From MH13 sp040219355 (lineage in GTDB: Bacteria; Pseudomonadota; Alphaproteobacteria; Rhizobiales; MH13), in the NCBI GenBank assembly GCA_040219355.1, contig JAVJSN010000009.1:95453-159452 (forward strand): a stretch of DNA of 64,000 nt. Direction: 5' to 3'. Each line of letters starts with the position of its first letter. Position 1 is the first letter of the stretch. Below the pieces are notes generated by a model. The model saw only the letters and a program-made list of their open reading frames with translations. It was not told the DNA's origin and made no database searches. This document shows positions 24,402 to 33,727 of the stretch, one piece after another. The translations under genes and the position numbers were made by a program.

Positions 24402-25594
24402 GATTTGGCCTCCTCTGCAGGAGCGTCAGATGTGTCAGCGCTTTCTTTGGGCGCATCCGTTTTCGGCGCAAAGTTTGGGTGCACCACTGCACCATCACGA
24501 GTGAGAACGGTTGCTCGCACCAACTCATCATCCCAATTGATGGAAAGCGCCTTGCTCTCTTTGTCGATCAACGTTTCGACGAAGGCGTAAAGGTTCTTGG
24601 CAAACAGCAACGATGCCGTGGCCGCAATCCGCCCTGGAACGTTAAGATAGCCAACCACTTTGGCAGGGCCGACGTCAGCAACTTCTCCGGGAACCGCGCC
24701 TTCCACGTTGCCGCCACGCTCAACCGCCAAATCCACCAGCACCGAGCCAGGCTTCATGCTGTTGATCATTTCTTTGGTCACTAGGCGCGGTGCTGGGCGA
24801 CCCGGGATTAACGCCGTGGTGATCACAATGTCCTGCTTGGCGATGTGCGAGGCAACAAGCTCCGCCTGCTGCTTCTTATAGTCGTCCGACATCTCTTTGG
24901 CGTAGCCGCCGGAGGTCTCAGCCTGCTTAAATTCGTCGTTCTCAACCGCAACGAACTTACCACCCAGTGATTCAACCTGCTCTTTGGAGGCAGGGCGCAC
25001 ATCGGTGGCCGAGACAACCGCGCCCAAACGGCGCGCGGTCGCAATCGCTTGAAGGCCAGCAACACCAGCGCCCATCACGAACACACGGGCAGCAGGCACC
25101 GTACCGGCTGCCGTCATCATCATCGGCATCGCGCGGTCATAAACTTCAGCGGCATCGATAACCGCTTGGTAGCCAGCAAGGTTTGCCTGACTGGAGAGAA
25201 TATCCATCACCTGCGCACGCGTGATGCGTGGCATAAACTCCATCGCAACGCCGGTCAGCCCAGCCTTGGCCATCGCCTCGACTGACTTTTCATTGCCATA
25301 AGGGTCCATCGAGGCGACCAACAACGCGCCCTTTGGGTAACTCTTCATGTCGGCGTCTGATGGTCGGCGAACACGCAAGATGATGTCAGCGCCCTCAACA
25401 GTCGCCTTCACATCGTTGGCAATGGTGGCGCCTTCCTCTGTGTAGGCACTATCAAGTAAACGAGATTTCAAACCCGCACCTGCCTGAACAGTGACATCGG
25501 CACCCAGCGCCTTAAAGCGCTTAACCGTATCGGGCGTTATGGCAACCCGACCCTCATTGGGATCGGTCTCTGCCGGAACCGCAATTTTGACCAT
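24398..25594 (-). CDS. pntAa: NAD(P) transhydrogenase subunit alpha, soluble NAD-binding part (alpha-1)
   Basis: 398 residues, starting KIAVPAETDPNEGRVAITPD, with the alanine-dehydrogenase-like fold and Rossmann motif VMGAGVAGLQAIATARRLGA. The loop RPAPRLVTKEMI and the segment GSVLVDLAVERGGN are PntA landmarks. It binds NAD(H) on the cytoplasmic face as domain I of the transhydrogenase. A charged tail (DAPKESADTSDAPAEEAKS) ends the protein and overlaps pntAb. It is first in the operon; the upstream gap contains a small perfect stem-loop near 25653-25673. Confidence 0.96.
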   Translation of the reverse strand: MVKIAVPAETDPNEGRVAITPDTVKRFKALGADVTVQAGAGLKSRLLDSAYTEEGATIANDVKATVEGADIILRVRRPSDADMKSYPKGALLVASMDPYGNEKSVEAMAKAGLTGVAMEFMPRITRAQVMDILSSQANLAGYQAVIDAAEVYDRAMPMMMTAAGTVPAARVFVMGAGVAGLQAIATARRLGAVVSATDVRPASKEQVESLGGKFVAVENDEFKQAETSGGYAKEMSDDYKKQQAELVASHIAKQDIVITTALIPGRPAPRLVTKEMINSMKPGSVLVDLAVERGGNVEGAVPGEVADVGPAKVVGYLNVPGRIAATASLLFAKNLYAFVETLIDKESKALSINWDDELVRATVLTRDGAVVHPNFAPKTDAPKESADTSDAPAEEAKS

Positions 25595-25728
25595 GGAAAT
25601 GCGTCCTTGATAGGCGGATCCAGAGAACCTGGACCTTTAAAACAATGAGCACGCAACCAAGCATTGTGGTTGCCGCAGCGCAACCGGGCTTTCGACCATT
25701 GTTGCTTGCCAAATAGGCCGGTTGGCGA

Positions 25729-25875
25729 TCAGAGCAAGAAAATTGCCATGCCAATCAGCACCAGCGTGACGATAAGGGTGCCCCATTTGAGCAGCTTGAC
25801 GAAAATCTCGAACGTGCGGTTGTGCTCGTTGTAGTCATTGGAAACGGGCGTAGTGCTCTCGGCAGCGTCAGACAC
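25729..25875 (-). CDS. aa3-type cytochrome c oxidase subunit IV-like small membrane protein
   Basis: 48 residues from a GTG at 25875, which has AGGAG seven bases upstream; an ATG at 25914 would add 13 residues but lacks such a site. The text DYNEHNRTFEIFVKLLKWGT leads into one transmembrane helix. This matches the bacterial aa3 oxidase subunit IV family, a one-helix peptide of the cytochrome oxidase complex. In Rhizobiales it is often found in front of pntA, as here (134-base gap). No other oxidase genes are in the window. Confidence 0.7.
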   Translation of the reverse strand: MSDAAESTTPVSNDYNEHNRTFEIFVKLLKWGTLIVTLVLIGMAIFLL

Positions 25876-25971
25876 GGGCGCTCTCCTAAAATCGGCCTGA
25901 TAAGGGTCAGGCAAAGCGCTTACACCAGCTTGGCGGCAGCTGACAATGCACTGTGGCCACCAAAGCGTTGG

Positions 25972-27396
25972 TTATTGCGCTGCCATTGCTGGTTCCAAGC
26001 CATCAAGGCCGTGCTCCGGCGTTGAAATCGGCTCCATTCCAGCTTCCACCATGGCCTTGGTTTGTTTGTCCACCAACGCAGCGGCGTTGAAGTTTTCAAT
26101 CTCTTTTTGGAAGAGCTGGTAAAAATTCAGCTCCGCTTTGAGGTGCAGGAAAACACCGCCCAAGCCAATCGCCGCGCGGTCCATGAACACAAATTCGCGC
26201 GGGATTTTCACTGGCCCAAGGCGCTGAAGCTCCTTGCGAACCATAATCGCTTGGCTACGGCCATACTCTGTGGCGTTCACGCCAGCGGCCACGGCACGAA
26301 CTTTGTCTTCCAGCAACGGACCATTGATGAACCGGGCCCAGATGTTGAGCACATCGCGTAGCTCTTTGGTCAGATTCTCAAAACCCCAGAGCTCATAGGC
26401 ATGGATGATCTGCGCCTCATCATCCTTCATCAGGCCTTCGTTAAGCTGCAACACACCTTCAACGAACCGCGCCGGGAATTTGCGGATGCAGCCATAGTCC
26501 AGGAGGTTGATGCCTTCTGGCGCACCGTCACGTTTGAACACCTGATAATTGCCCAGGTGCGGGTCACCATGGATCACACCGATATGGGCAAAGGGACGCC
26601 ACCAAGCATGAAAGATGGCGGTGGAAAGCCGGTTGCGCACCTCTTGGCTCTCTTCTTTGAAATCAAGAATTTTTTCGCCGTTGAGCCAGCCGAGCGTCAG
26701 CAGCCGACCAGTGGAAAGCTCGTCCACCACATCGGGCACGCGCACCATGGCATCCTCGGTGCCAAAGAAATTTCGGTAGAGTTTCGCGTGCGCCGCTTCC
26801 AGATTGTAGTCGAGTTCTTCGCGCAGCCGCTCGGAAATCTCCTGTTTCATCTCAGACGGATCAATGGCTGCGTCCATCCGCCGAAACAATGAGAAGATGA
26901 AATCAAGCTGTTGAAGGTCCGCTGCAACCGCGGAGGCCATATCAGGATATTGCAGCTTCACCGCAAGTTCGCGGCCATCGAGCGAGCGGGCTTTGTGCAC
27001 CTGGCCTAATGATGCCGCGGCCGTTGGCGCGTGCTCAAATGTGTCGAACTTCTCTTGCCAATTCACACCCAATTCAGCGCGCATGCGCCGCTTCACAAAC
27101 GCCCAGCCCATGGGCGGCGCTTCGCTCTGAAGCTTTTGCAACTCCGCAGCATATTCAGCTGGAACCGCATCGGGAATTGTGGAGATGAGCTGCGCCACCT
27201 TCATCAGCGGGCCTTTCAGCCCACCCAGCGCCTCGGCCAAGGCTTCGGCATCGGCTGGGTTGACCTTCGCACCGCCAAACAGCCGCCGCCTTGCCATCGT
27301 GGCAGCAACACCGCCTACAGAGGTGCTGACCCGCGCATAGCGGCCCAGTCGCCCGGTCAGGCGGTTGCGTTCACTGTCGTTGCGCTCATTGGCCAT
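25972..27396 (-). CDS. ABC1/UbiB-family atypical kinase
   Basis: 474 residues of the UbiB/ADCK3-like fold. Landmarks are LMKVAQLISTIPDAVPAEY, AAASLGQVHKA, LAVKLQYPD with the nucleotide-binding lysine, and the catalytic region HGDPHLGNYQVF with LLDYGCIRKF. The motif normally written KxGQ reads KVAQ, a variant I associate with this bacterial ABC1 subgroup. Family members support ubiquinone synthesis or lipid handling through an ATPase activity. There is no C-terminal membrane anchor of the E. coli UbiB kind. It stands alone on the minus strand. Confidence 0.9.
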   Translation of the reverse strand: MANERNDSERNRLTGRLGRYARVSTSVGGVAATMARRRLFGGAKVNPADAEALAEALGGLKGPLMKVAQLISTIPDAVPAEYAAELQKLQSEAPPMGWAFVKRRMRAELGVNWQEKFDTFEHAPTAAASLGQVHKARSLDGRELAVKLQYPDMASAVAADLQQLDFIFSLFRRMDAAIDPSEMKQEISERLREELDYNLEAAHAKLYRNFFGTEDAMVRVPDVVDELSTGRLLTLGWLNGEKILDFKEESQEVRNRLSTAIFHAWWRPFAHIGVIHGDPHLGNYQVFKRDGAPEGINLLDYGCIRKFPARFVEGVLQLNEGLMKDDEAQIIHAYELWGFENLTKELRDVLNIWARFINGPLLEDKVRAVAAGVNATEYGRSQAIMVRKELQRLGPVKIPREFVFMDRAAIGLGGVFLHLKAELNFYQLFQKEIENFNAAALVDKQTKAMVEAGMEPISTPEHGLDGLEPAMAAQ

Positions 27397-27503
27397 CGAT
27401 GTCTTTCATATGCGAGGGGGAGCCGCTTTCCTACGCATAAATAGGCCAACAAGTTCAGCCTTCCACTGCGTCATCCTGGCAGAAACTCTGCGCTCCTTCT
27501 AAG

Positions 27504-27533
27504 GGTCAATCCTGTGCTTGTCACAGGAATCCA
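27504..27533 (-). repeat. intergenic palindromic repeat, copy 1
   Basis: On the minus strand this reads TGGATTCCTGTG-ACAAG-CACAGGATTGACC, a hairpin with a five-base ACAAG loop. A unit of the same design (TGGAT-CC, ACAAG loop, AGGAT-ACC) lies on the plus strand at 41732. Such dispersed palindromes are common between genes in alphaproteobacteria. The rest of the 27397-27662 gap has a 10-base direct repeat (CCGCTTAGGT, around 27610 and at 27659) and no gene. Confidence 0.5.
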
Positions 27534-27662
27534 CTCCTTTGCATTTAGACATAGCTCGGAGGAATAGACCTCTGTGACAAACACACAGGTGACAACGTTG
27601 CTTGATCGACCGCTTAGGTTTTCATCTCTTTGGTGGCCGCTCTGGTCCTGCGGACCAACCGC

Positions 27663-29456
27663 TTAGGTGTCCAGCGCCTCAAGCTCATCAATGAAGCCGG
27701 AAATCACATTCAAACCGGCCTGCCAGAAATTTGGATCGCGCGCATCCAAACCAAACGGCGCCAACAGCTCGCCATAGGGCTTGGAGCCACCGGCCCGTAG
27801 CAGGTCCAAATAATGCTCAGTGAAGCCCTCATGAGCATTTTCGTAGCGGGCATAAAGTGCGTTCACCAGGCAATCGCCAAAGGCATAGGCATAGACGTAG
27901 AACGGCGAGTGAATGAAGTGGCCGATATAGGTCCAGAACGGACGATACCCATCGTCGAAGCGCACCGCATCGCCGAGGCTCTCATGCTGAACAGAAATCC
28001 AAAGATCGCACAGTTGCTCTGCCGTTAACTCGCCCTGTTTGCGCGCTTCATGCACTTTGCGCTCAAATGTGTAGAATGCGATCTGGCGAACCACCGTGTT
28101 GATCATGTCCTCGACCTTGCCGGCCAAGAGACTTTTGCGCAGGGCAACATCATCGGTTTGCGACAGCACCGAGCGGAAGGTCAGCATCTCACCAAACACA
28201 CTGGCAGTTTCTGCCAATGTCAGCGGCGTCTGCGCCATCAACGCACCCTGCTTGCCGGCCAACACCTGGTGCACGCCATGGCCAAGCTCATGGGCCAGCG
28301 TCATGACATCGCGCGTACGGCCTTGATAGTTCAGTAGGATGTAAGGATGCGCACTTGGCACGGTGGGGTGAGAAAACGCGCCGGGTGATTTGCCCTCACG
28401 CGAGGGCGCATCAATCCAGTTCTCATCGAAGAACCGTTTACCAATGCTCGCCATTTCCGGTGAGAACCGCTGATAAGCGTCGAGCACAATGCCTTTGGCA
28501 TCATCCCAGCCAATCAGCTTTTTGTCGGCGTTGGGCAGTGGAGCGTTCCGATCCCAGTAATCCAGCGCATCCTGACCCATCCATTTGGCCTTCAATGCAT
28601 AATAACGGTGGGAAAGATTTGGGAAGCTGGCGCGCACTGAGGACACCAACGCATCGACAACCTCGCCTTCAACCCGGTTGGCCAGATGGCGGCTGTCAGC
28701 AACATCCTTAAACCCGCGCCAACGGTCAGAGATTTCTTTGTCCTTGGCCAACACATTGGTGATCAGCGTGAAGGTCCGCAGCTCGCCGCCGAGGGTTTCG
28801 CTGACGGCCTCAGCAGCTGCCTTGCGTTTGGCACCGTCATTGTCCTGAAGCAATGAGAGCGTCGGCTCCAGCGACAGCGACTGGCCGTCAACGTCGAAGC
28901 GCAGACTGGCTATTGTCTCGTCGAACAGTCGGTTCCAAGCCGCCCGCCCGGTTACCGATTTCTCATGCAGCAATTGCTCCAATCGGTCTTCGAGCTGGTA
29001 GGGCTTTTCGCGCAGCGTGTCGTCGATCCACGGCTTGTAGCGCGCCAACGCCGCATCGCCATAACCGGCAGCAAGCGCCGCATCATCCAACTTGGTGAGT
29101 TCAAGCGTGAAAAAGATAAGATGTGAGGAAGCGGTTGTCAGCTTCTCCTGGCAATCACCAAAAAACTTTGCGCGCTGCGGGTCGGTGGTGTTTTCGGAGT
29201 AGACCAAACCAGCAAATGAATAGAGCCGACCCATCAGCTCCTCAATCGCCTCATAGGTGGTGATGGCCTGCGCGAGCTTTGCCCCACCCTCTGCCAATCG
29301 GTCAGCGAGTTTGCCTTTGTACGTCGCTTCGAAAGCTTGAGAATCAGCAAGAACCTTGTCGAGGTCAGCGCTCACCTGGTGGCTTTTGATCCCCTCATAA
29401 AGGGCTGAAAGATCCCACTCTGGTAGATTTTTTAATGCTGAATCCTGCGCGGTCAT
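27663..29456 (-). CDS. pepF: M3-family oligoendopeptidase F
   Basis: 597 residues from the ATG at 29456, which has AAAGG upstream; an ATG at 29477 would add seven residues. The zinc-binding motif HELGH is at residues 389-393 (TLAHELGHGVHQVL), with the downstream glutamate in TLAETASVFGEM. The preceding oligo-F-type region carries LFDETIASLRFDVDG. M3 oligopeptidases cut short peptides in the cytoplasm. It is monocistronic, with opposite-strand sequence on the promoter side. Confidence 0.93.
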   Translation of the reverse strand: MTAQDSALKNLPEWDLSALYEGIKSHQVSADLDKVLADSQAFEATYKGKLADRLAEGGAKLAQAITTYEAIEELMGRLYSFAGLVYSENTTDPQRAKFFGDCQEKLTTASSHLIFFTLELTKLDDAALAAGYGDAALARYKPWIDDTLREKPYQLEDRLEQLLHEKSVTGRAAWNRLFDETIASLRFDVDGQSLSLEPTLSLLQDNDGAKRKAAAEAVSETLGGELRTFTLITNVLAKDKEISDRWRGFKDVADSRHLANRVEGEVVDALVSSVRASFPNLSHRYYALKAKWMGQDALDYWDRNAPLPNADKKLIGWDDAKGIVLDAYQRFSPEMASIGKRFFDENWIDAPSREGKSPGAFSHPTVPSAHPYILLNYQGRTRDVMTLAHELGHGVHQVLAGKQGALMAQTPLTLAETASVFGEMLTFRSVLSQTDDVALRKSLLAGKVEDMINTVVRQIAFYTFERKVHEARKQGELTAEQLCDLWISVQHESLGDAVRFDDGYRPFWTYIGHFIHSPFYVYAYAFGDCLVNALYARYENAHEGFTEHYLDLLRAGGSKPYGELLAPFGLDARDPNFWQAGLNVISGFIDELEALDT

Positions 29457-29650
29457 ACTCAAATTTACCTTTATCATTGGCTTTGGCGCGTAGCGGTACG
29501 CCCCACATTGTGCCCACGCAAGGGGCGTTTTTGCGCAGGTGGTAATCCGGCCTTACGAAGAAAGGTTGCAAACGGTTCTTATGCTTAATCGCCCGTTTAC
29601 CCTATCGCGGCATGCTGTCCCCTATCGAAACAGGTCGATGACTCGGCCCA

Positions 29651-31243
29651 ATGCAGTATTGCGTGGAGAAGTGCGTGCCCTTGCGTTCCTCAGTTCTCAT
29701 TGTTGATGGTGACCCCGTACAAAGACGGCTGCTTGAAGCATCCCTGACCCGGTTGGGCCACACGCCCATTTGCATGGAGAGCGGCCAAGACGCACTCAAT
29801 TTCCTGCGTTCGCCCGAAGGCAAATCCGTTCAAGCGGTCTTGCTCGACCTGATCATGCCGGACCTTGATGGCATGGGCGTTCTCTCGGCGCTGAAAGCTG
29901 ACAACAATGCGATCCCCGTGATCGTGCAAACCTCACAAGGCTCCATTGACACGGTTGTCTCGGCCATGAAGCTTGGTGCCAGCGACTTTGTCGTCAAACC
30001 CGTTTCGCCGGAACGTCTACGGGTTTGCTTGGCCAATGCGCTGAAGATGAGCGCCCTGGAAGACACTGTCAGCCAGATCAAACGATCCGCTGAGGGGCGT
30101 CTCACCGTCACCGATATCATCACCCGCTCGCCTGCCATGGCCCGCGTGGTGCAACTGGCTGAACGTGCTGCCAAATCGCAGATCCCAATTTTGATTGAGG
30201 GTGAGTCAGGCGTCGGCAAAGAGATGATCGCCCGCGCGATCAAGGGCTCAAGCCCGCGACGTAACAAGTCGCTGGTCACCGTCAATTGCGGCGCCATACC
30301 TGAAAAACTCGTTGAGTCGGTACTTTTTGGCCATGAAAAAGGGGCCTTCACCGGCGCCAACGAAAAGCACATCGGCAAGTTTGCAGAAGCCCATGGCGGC
30401 ACGCTGTTTCTTGATGAGATCGGCGAACTGCCGCTGGATATTCAGGTCAAACTTTTGCGCGCACTGCAAAATGGAGAGATCGATCCCATTGGTGCCAAAG
30501 CATCCTCACGCGCGGACTTCCGCCTGATCTCCGCAACCAACCGTCCGCTGATCGATCTCACGCGCGATGGACTGTTCCGCGAAGACCTCTACTACCGCCT
30601 CAATGTCTTCCCCATCTGGGTGCCACCGCTACGCGAGCGCATGGACGACATTGGCCACCTTATCCAGCATTTCCTCGTGCGTTTCGCCGCCGAAGAGGGC
30701 AAACGCAACATTCGCGGTATTTCCCCGCCAGCGCTGGAATTGGTCAGCAGCTACAATTGGCCGGGCAACATCCGCCAGCTTGAAAATGCCGTATTCCGTG
30801 CTGTCGTGCTCTGTGATGGCGACCAACTGACACCGGCTGAATTTCCACAGATCGCCGCCCATGAGGGCATGGTTTTGCCGCTGGCAAAGGCCAAACCTTC
30901 TCCACTTGGCCAGACTCCAACCCCGTCGACCAGCCGGGGTATGCTAGGCGAAAGCGCACAACAATCTGGCATGATTGACGCCGCCTCGCGCTATGGCATG
31001 GCCGATTTGACCGACGGCGCCGGTGCCCCCCGCACCCTGGCCGCCTTGGAAGAACAGGCGATCCGTTTTGCGATCGGCCATCTTGGCGGACATATGAGTG
31101 AGGTTGCACGCTCGCTTGGCATTGGCCGGTCCACGCTTTACCGAAAGCTCAGCGAGTATCAGATCGATGCATCCAACCCGGATGGAGCGGCGGATGACAC
31201 TGGCGCTGTTGCACAAGAGCAACCATCAAGGCTGTCGGCCTAG
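29651..31243 (+). CDS. orphan sigma-54-dependent response regulator (NtrC family)
   Basis: 530 residues: receiver domain with phospho-acceptor D66 (VLLDLIMPDLDG) and lysine in VVKPVSPE, AAA+ domain with Walker A GESGVGKE, the sigma-54 contact loop GAFTGA, Walker B GGTLFLDEIGE and arginine-finger region, and a C-terminal Fis-type helix-turn-helix (SEVARSLGIGRSTLYRKLSEY). A linker of about 80 residues (Pro/Ser/Thr-rich) separates AAA+ and DNA-binding parts. No histidine kinase is adjacent. It precedes cell-wall genes (L,D-transpeptidase and DUF882) but a causal link is not shown. The first eight residues are uncertain; a GTG a few codons downstream is possible. Confidence 0.93.
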   Translation: MQYCVEKCVPLRSSVLIVDGDPVQRRLLEASLTRLGHTPICMESGQDALNFLRSPEGKSVQAVLLDLIMPDLDGMGVLSALKADNNAIPVIVQTSQGSIDTVVSAMKLGASDFVVKPVSPERLRVCLANALKMSALEDTVSQIKRSAEGRLTVTDIITRSPAMARVVQLAERAAKSQIPILIEGESGVGKEMIARAIKGSSPRRNKSLVTVNCGAIPEKLVESVLFGHEKGAFTGANEKHIGKFAEAHGGTLFLDEIGELPLDIQVKLLRALQNGEIDPIGAKASSRADFRLISATNRPLIDLTRDGLFREDLYYRLNVFPIWVPPLRERMDDIGHLIQHFLVRFAAEEGKRNIRGISPPALELVSSYNWPGNIRQLENAVFRAVVLCDGDQLTPAEFPQIAAHEGMVLPLAKAKPSPLGQTPTPSTSRGMLGESAQQSGMIDAASRYGMADLTDGAGAPRTLAALEEQAIRFAIGHLGGHMSEVARSLGIGRSTLYRKLSEYQIDASNPDGAADDTGAVAQEQPSRLSA

Positions 31244-31424
31244 GTTCACATGGATTTGACCGCCAGCGTGGCATCCCTGCGCTTGCGAGGCTTGGGGCAC
31301 TCTGTCACCCCTTGGTCAGTGGCGTAACACACTCAATTGAAGTGATTCGCGTCACAGACTGGGGCGCACATATTCAGGCACTTGGCTGGCGACATGTAGA
31401 GATGGTCGCGGCGATGAGGAGACA

Positions 31425-33377
31425 ATGGCTTTGAGAACGCGCAACTTGCTTTTAGCGACGGCATTATCCACGGCTCTTACCAGCCTTACCTCTGTGCCTC
31501 TTGCCCAAGCCACAGACCGAATCCCGCTTGACCTTGAGTGCGAGATAAATCCGGTTTGTGTTGAAGACGCGATTGCCCATGCGATCCGGGCAACGACTTC
31601 CGAAGCAACCGTTGCAGCGACAAGCCTCGTTCCCGTCGACCCACGTCTTGAGCTTGCCCTGCCGACGATTGAGCCGAGGCGTCCCAACACGGTGATTTCC
31701 CGCACGATAACACCGGCGGTTGCGACCGTCGCGCCTGCGCCAGAGGTCGATGAAACAGCCATCGCTGCACGTGATGCGCGTATGCTCAACACGCTGACCA
31801 CCCAGTCGATTGCCGCGCTCATCGGCCAAGGTTTGGAAAACGATGGTGAAACCACCAGTCAGGAACGCGAGGCAGCTGAAGCCTTTTATGCAAGCCGCGA
31901 TTACGCACCGCTGTTTCTAACAAGCGGCACATTGAATGAGCTTGGCGCGACACTTCTGGACGTGTTTGAGACGGCGGATGCCTACGGTCTCAACCCGGTC
32001 GATTTCGAGAATGTGGCATTCATCGCCAAGGACGCGCGGTCAGATGATGCGATGGCGGCCGCACGTGCTGATGTCGCCATGACGCTGTGGGCGTTGCGCT
32101 ATGCACGCCACGCCACCACTGGCCGCGTGAACCCAGCGAGCATCGCATCCGACATCACTTTGGCCCGCAACTTTGTTGATCCAGTCACTGTGATGCCAGC
32201 CCTTCTGGCTTCCGATGATCCGCGTCAAGCGTTGCTGGGCTATCATCCGCAGCACGATCAGTTTCACGCTCTTCGCGAAGAGCTGGCAAAACTGCGCCAG
32301 CGCTCAGAAACCGAAATCCTCGAGCCGATCGCCGAGGGCGGCACGATCCGCCTGGGCGACGTCGATCCGCGTGTCCCACTACTGCGCGCACGCCTTGGCT
32401 TGCCAGACATGATGATGACGGCAAGCGTCGAAAATGCTGACGTGCAGTTGGTCAGCACGCGCACCGACGAAAACCCAGAGCCGGCGCAGCCCAATCCCAA
32501 CCTTTTCGATGAGACACTGGACGCTGCCATCAAGGTGTTTCAGGGCGAACACAATCTGACAGCTGACGGCATTGTCGGCCCAGCAACCTTTGCTGCGCTC
32601 AATGAAAAGGCCGGCGATCTGGTGCCCGATATCATTGCCAATATGGAACGCTGGCGTTGGATGCCGCGCGAGCTTGGCGACTTCCACGTCATTGCCAATG
32701 TGCCTGAGTATCGCCTGTGGGTGATGCGCGATGGCGAAAGCATTTTCACCACCCGCACAGTGGTTGGTCAGCGACGTCACCGCACAGCCATCTTCTCCGA
32801 CGAAATGGAGTACATGGCGGTCAACCCCTATTGGAACGTGCCGTCCTCCATCGCCCGCAACGAAATTTTGCCGCGTCTGTTGCAAGACCCTGGCTACGCC
32901 CATCGCGGCAATTACGAAATTCTCTACAATGGTCAATCCGTCGATCCATTTGCGATCAATTGGCACGCAGCCGCCGAACTGGGCATGCCACGCATCCGAC
33001 AGCGTCCAGGTCGTCGCAACGCATTGGGCGAAATCAAGTTCATGTTCCCCAATCAGCACGCGATCTATTTCCATGATACGCCGTCACGTGGCTTGTTTGG
33101 ACGCGATCAACGCGCCTTCAGTCACGGCTGTGTGCGCGTGCTCGACCCTTGGGCCTTCGCCGAAGCCCTGCTGACAAACGAACCCGACTGGGATCTGGCA
33201 CGGGCGCGATCGCTGCAGGGCTCGCAGGAACGCAATCTGATCCTCGACAACCACATTCAAGTTCATCTGACCTACTTCACCGCCCGCGTGAATGAAGACG
33301 GCCGCCTGATCATGGCCCGCGATATCTATGGCCATCACGATCGCGTTCTCGCGGCCCTTGGCTTCACCGGAAGCTAG
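31425..33377 (+). CDS. L,D-transpeptidase, YcbB/LdtD-like
   Basis: 650 residues. A signal peptide (ALRTRNLLLATALSTALTSL) is followed by a variable Ala/Thr-rich stretch, a scaffold region with FYASRDYAPLFLTSG, a peptidoglycan-binding domain (IKVFQGEHNLTADGIVGPAT), and the YkuD catalytic domain with HDTPSRGLF and the nucleophile C569 in FSHGCVRV. It forms 3-3 cross-links in periplasmic peptidoglycan. Its neighbour downstream is a DUF882 protein, the usual pair in this group. AGGAGA lies just before the ATG. Confidence 0.94.
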   Translation: MALRTRNLLLATALSTALTSLTSVPLAQATDRIPLDLECEINPVCVEDAIAHAIRATTSEATVAATSLVPVDPRLELALPTIEPRRPNTVISRTITPAVATVAPAPEVDETAIAARDARMLNTLTTQSIAALIGQGLENDGETTSQEREAAEAFYASRDYAPLFLTSGTLNELGATLLDVFETADAYGLNPVDFENVAFIAKDARSDDAMAAARADVAMTLWALRYARHATTGRVNPASIASDITLARNFVDPVTVMPALLASDDPRQALLGYHPQHDQFHALREELAKLRQRSETEILEPIAEGGTIRLGDVDPRVPLLRARLGLPDMMMTASVENADVQLVSTRTDENPEPAQPNPNLFDETLDAAIKVFQGEHNLTADGIVGPATFAALNEKAGDLVPDIIANMERWRWMPRELGDFHVIANVPEYRLWVMRDGESIFTTRTVVGQRRHRTAIFSDEMEYMAVNPYWNVPSSIARNEILPRLLQDPGYAHRGNYEILYNGQSVDPFAINWHAAAELGMPRIRQRPGRRNALGEIKFMFPNQHAIYFHDTPSRGLFGRDQRAFSHGCVRVLDPWAFAEALLTNEPDWDLARARSLQGSQERNLILDNHIQVHLTYFTARVNEDGRLIMARDIYGHHDRVLAALGFTGS

Positions 33378-33727
33378 CAATCCGGGTCTGCCAACGCCCC
33401 ATAACGGATTGATTGAGTGAGCTTTATGACGGAAAGCGGTTTCGCTTTTGTAACCAACGCTTAACCCTAACTATGAAAGGCTGAGCCACTTGCGCTTGCT
33501 CAAGGCGCTGCGCCATGATTTGACCAAGTTTTACCGGTGTTGGGTACAGTCGGTTGGGACCACGCAAGCGTCGTGAATGGACGGCGAGCGGGCAAGGCGC
33601 TGACGTCATTGGGTGACATCGCGTTGAGCTTGCAAAGACTTGCAACGCAAGCGAGGGCAGTTTGGGACACGGGACAGCACGAATGGGAATGGCGCCTCAA
33701 GCCAAGGCACGTGCATTGCCAAAGAGC
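33378..33727. other. 350-base gap upstream of the DUF882 gene
   Basis: No gene seen. A short hairpin AAAGCG-GTTT-CGCTTT lies near 33434-33449. In-frame codons upstream of the chosen DUF882 start extend back to 33662 but have no signal-peptide character. Promoters for the DUF882 gene are presumably here; none could be fixed. Confidence 0.4.

Noticed and set aside
29500..29650. Sigma-54 promoter upstream of the orphan NtrC-like regulator
   Set aside because: GG and GC elements occur, but none at the required 10-base separation.
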